Source of the DNA: a virus
Length of the DNA: 23,895 nucleotides
Reading direction: 5' to 3' (one strand)
Virus record (IMG/VR): IMGVR_UViG_3300020056_000168
Location: 1 to 23,895 of that record
Below, in pieces: positions 22,025 through 23,895 of this stretch (the stretch's first letter is position 1; the number at the start of each line of letters is the position of its first letter). Position numbers and translations under genes: made by a program. The notes beneath the pieces were generated by a model. That model was not told the origin of the DNA and made no database searches. It saw nothing but the letters and a program-made list of their open reading frames with translations.

Positions 22025-23895
22025 ATGTTTTACACAAACGTTGCTCTCATAGGCAATAATATGCACATGAGATATATTGAAAACGGTGTGAGAAAACAAG
22101 GTAAATTTCGTTTCAGTCCTGAGCTTTTCATCTCACATCCGAATGGCGATTATGTCGATCTCAAAGGTAAACCTTACAAAAGTAAAGTAGTCAAAAGTGT
22201 TTACGATGCTCGACAATATGTCAAAGATTATTCTGTTGATGGCAACACAATCTGTGGCAATCCTAAACCTGAATTTGAATTCATTGATAAGTTCTTCAAA
22301 GAAGATGTTTCATTCGATCAAGAACTCATCAACATTGTCTATCTTGACATTGAGGTTTTTACTGATGGTACCTTTCCTGATCCATCAGAATCAAAGTTTC
22401 CCATCAATGCGATTTCACTTCGAACAAGAGGTGTCACTTATGCCTTTGGTCTCACCTATGAAGGCTGCGGTGACTATGTAAATGATCGTGATGATATCAT
22501 TGTTCAGCTATATGATAACGAAGAAACTCTTCTTCTAAAGTTCATTCAATTATGGACTGAGCTTGAGATTGATGTAATCTCTGGCTGGAACTCAACAACC
22601 TTTGACTTGCCTTATATCTGCGGACGAATTGAAAAGGTCTTAGGTGAAGATAGTATACGAAAACTCTCACCTTTTAACAATGTCTATGCTGGTACAAGAC
22701 AGAACAGTTTCGGTCAACGTGAATTATTCTATGTAATCAAAGGTATCTCTCAGCTAGATTATCTTGCTCTCTACAAAAAGTTCACCTTTGTCAATCGTGA
22801 AAGCTACAAGCTTGATTTCATTGCTGAAGTTGAATTAGGTGACCACAAAGAAGATATCTCTGAGTTCGATAACCTGTTTGACTTGTACGAAAAAGACTTT
22901 CAACTATTCATGGACTATAACATCAAAGATACTGAACTTGTTGAACGTCTTGATGACCGACTAAAGTTTATGGATATCGCATTGACTCTTGCCTATTTCT
23001 CAAAGGTCAACTATGAAGATATCTTCAGTCCGATGAGATACTGGGAAAACATCATTCAGAACTATCTGTATAGTGAGAAGATTGTTGTACCTTACGAGAA
23101 AACTGTCAGTGAAAAAACTGCTAAGTTTGAAGGTGCTTATGTCAAGCCACCCATCACAGGTAAGCATGAGTTTATGGTATCCTTTGACTTCACTTCTCTG
23201 TATCCTTATATCATTCGCACATTCAATATCTCACCTGAGACAATTGAATATCAGAAGCCAATGACCATTGAGGATATTCTGAATCAGCAGAAAGATTTGT
23301 CAGAAGACTATCGTAAAGATGTTGCTGTTGCCGCAAATGGTGTTCGTTTCTCAAGAGACCGTACAGGCTTCATTCCGACTCTTGTCAAAAGAATGCTTGA
23401 CTTGCGAGTTGATTCGAAAAAGGCAATGATTTCAACAAGACAAGAGATTGAAAGATTGAAAGAAGCAGGTGAAAAGGCTCGTATTCCTGAACTCGAAAAG
23501 AAGGCTGTTGCTCTCTATAACATGCAGCTTGTTGCGAAAGTTGCCGCAAACTCCTTCTATGGTATCTGCGGTCTGAAATACTTCCGTTTCTATGACATTC
23601 GTTTGGCAGAGGCAGTGACCTATTCAGGTCAGGCAGTCAATCGCTTTGTTGAAAACTATTTGAACAAGTATCTGAATGAAACATTCAAGACAGATAATCT
23701 TGATTATGCGGCCTACATGGATACAGACTCAATCTATTTTCGACTTGATGAGATTGTGAAGAAGGTCGTGCCGAACAAAAGTCGAGAAGAACAAAACAAG
23801 TTTGTTCAGAAAGTTGGCTACACAAAACTCTCTGAAAAGATTGACGAAGCTGTCGACAAGTTCAATAAATATCTGAACGTTCATGAAGAAGTTCT
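22025..23895 (+). CDS. 43: DNA polymerase, family B, T4 gp43-like, 3' end cut by window edge
   Basis: There are 623 residues before the window ends. The N-terminus, MFYTNVALIGNNMHMRYI, matches gp43-type polymerases. The 3'-5' exonuclease residues are D108 and E110 (YLDIEV), D194 (NSTTFDLPYI) and D302 (NIKDTELVERL). Polymerase motif A is D388-F-T-S-L-Y-P, motif B is AKVAANSFYG with N509, and motif C is Y564-M-D-T-D-S569. The thumb domain is missing because the window ends. Motif A reads SLYPY instead of the usual SLYPS. AAGGA 7 bases upstream serves as the ribosome-binding site. It replicates the phage genome and proofreads. The gap from the hydroxylase is 12 bases, so it is probably co-transcribed with the genes before it. 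Confidence 0.96.
   Translation, partial: MFYTNVALIGNNMHMRYIENGVRKQGKFRFSPELFISHPNGDYVDLKGKPYKSKVVKSVYDARQYVKDYSVDGNTICGNPKPEFEFIDKFFKEDVSFDQELINIVYLDIEVFTDGTFPDPSESKFPINAISLRTRGVTYAFGLTYEGCGDYVNDRDDIIVQLYDNEETLLLKFIQLWTELEIDVISGWNSTTFDLPYICGRIEKVLGEDSIRKLSPFNNVYAGTRQNSFGQRELFYVIKGISQLDYLALYKKFTFVNRESYKLDFIAEVELGDHKEDISEFDNLFDLYEKDFQLFMDYNIKDTELVERLDDRLKFMDIALTLAYFSKVNYEDIFSPMRYWENIIQNYLYSEKIVVPYEKTVSEKTAKFEGAYVKPPITGKHEFMVSFDFTSLYPYIIRTFNISPETIEYQKPMTIEDILNQQKDLSEDYRKDVAVAANGVRFSRDRTGFIPTLVKRMLDLRVDSKKAMISTRQEIERLKEAGEKARIPELEKKAVALYNMQLVAKVAANSFYGICGLKYFRFYDIRLAEAVTYSGQAVNRFVENYLNKYLNETFKTDNLDYAAYMDTDSIYFRLDEIVKKVVPNKSREEQNKFVQKVGYTKLSEKIDEAVDKFNKYLNVHEEV

Noticed and set aside
22021-22026. 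TATAAT before the DNA polymerase gene
   Set aside because: It overlaps the start codon, so it cannot be the promoter of this gene.

Overview
The window looks like part of the genome of a large, AT-rich, T4-type tailed phage (myovirus), probably a marine lineage infecting a Gram-negative, likely gammaproteobacterial, host. The support is a T4 gp43-like family B DNA polymerase, a perfect T4 late promoter word (TATAAATA) in the one divergent intergenic gap, three tail-collar fibre proteins followed by fibre-assembly chaperone-like proteins, and the accessory set common in marine T4 relatives: Hsp20, ThyX, a RuvC-like nuclease, a 2OG-Fe(II) dioxygenase and small RHxC/YWSC proteins. Genes are packed tightly, with many ATGA overlaps. 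No tRNA, rRNA, CRISPR array or insertion sequence was seen.

Layout. Bases 1-2437 hold the 3' end of an SF2 helicase gene and two small phage proteins. Bases 2434-6923 form a cluster of a basic DUF5824-type protein, an HNH homing endonuclease, a Pol-beta-like nucleotidyltransferase candidate, and a nucleic-acid ligase fused to a nucleotidylyltransferase-like domain. The last two share an aligned N-terminal leader ending in (L/I)TE|(G/A), which resembles the T4 capsid-targeting sequence plus prohead-protease site. My main hypothesis is that this cluster encodes proteins packaged in the head and injected with the DNA. Bases 6929-7866 hold an acidic unknown gene containing a 17-bp perfect inverted repeat, facing the only minus-strand gene.

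Bases 7947-15536 are the late fibre operon: three collar-domain fibres/adhesins, two of them rich in aromatic residues and tryptophan, then a fibre-assembly chaperone-like gene, a longer relative of it, and two tiny ORFs. A sigma70-like promoter at 15533 opens a second block: a structured leader (possible RNA thermometer), hsp20, a terminator, a small gene that appears to need a -1 frameshift, a small helical protein, and a RuvC-like nuclease whose ribosome-binding site is buried in a 13-bp perfect hairpin.

This continues, with an internal promoter candidate, into thyX, a DNA methyltransferase, a small unknown, a dihydrolipoamide-dehydrogenase-type flavoprotein (unusual for a phage), a prolyl-4-hydroxylase-like dioxygenase, and the DNA polymerase gene, which runs off the right edge. 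The right half therefore supports DNA synthesis, precursor supply, modification, recombination and host redox or stress metabolism. The middle builds the host-recognition machinery.
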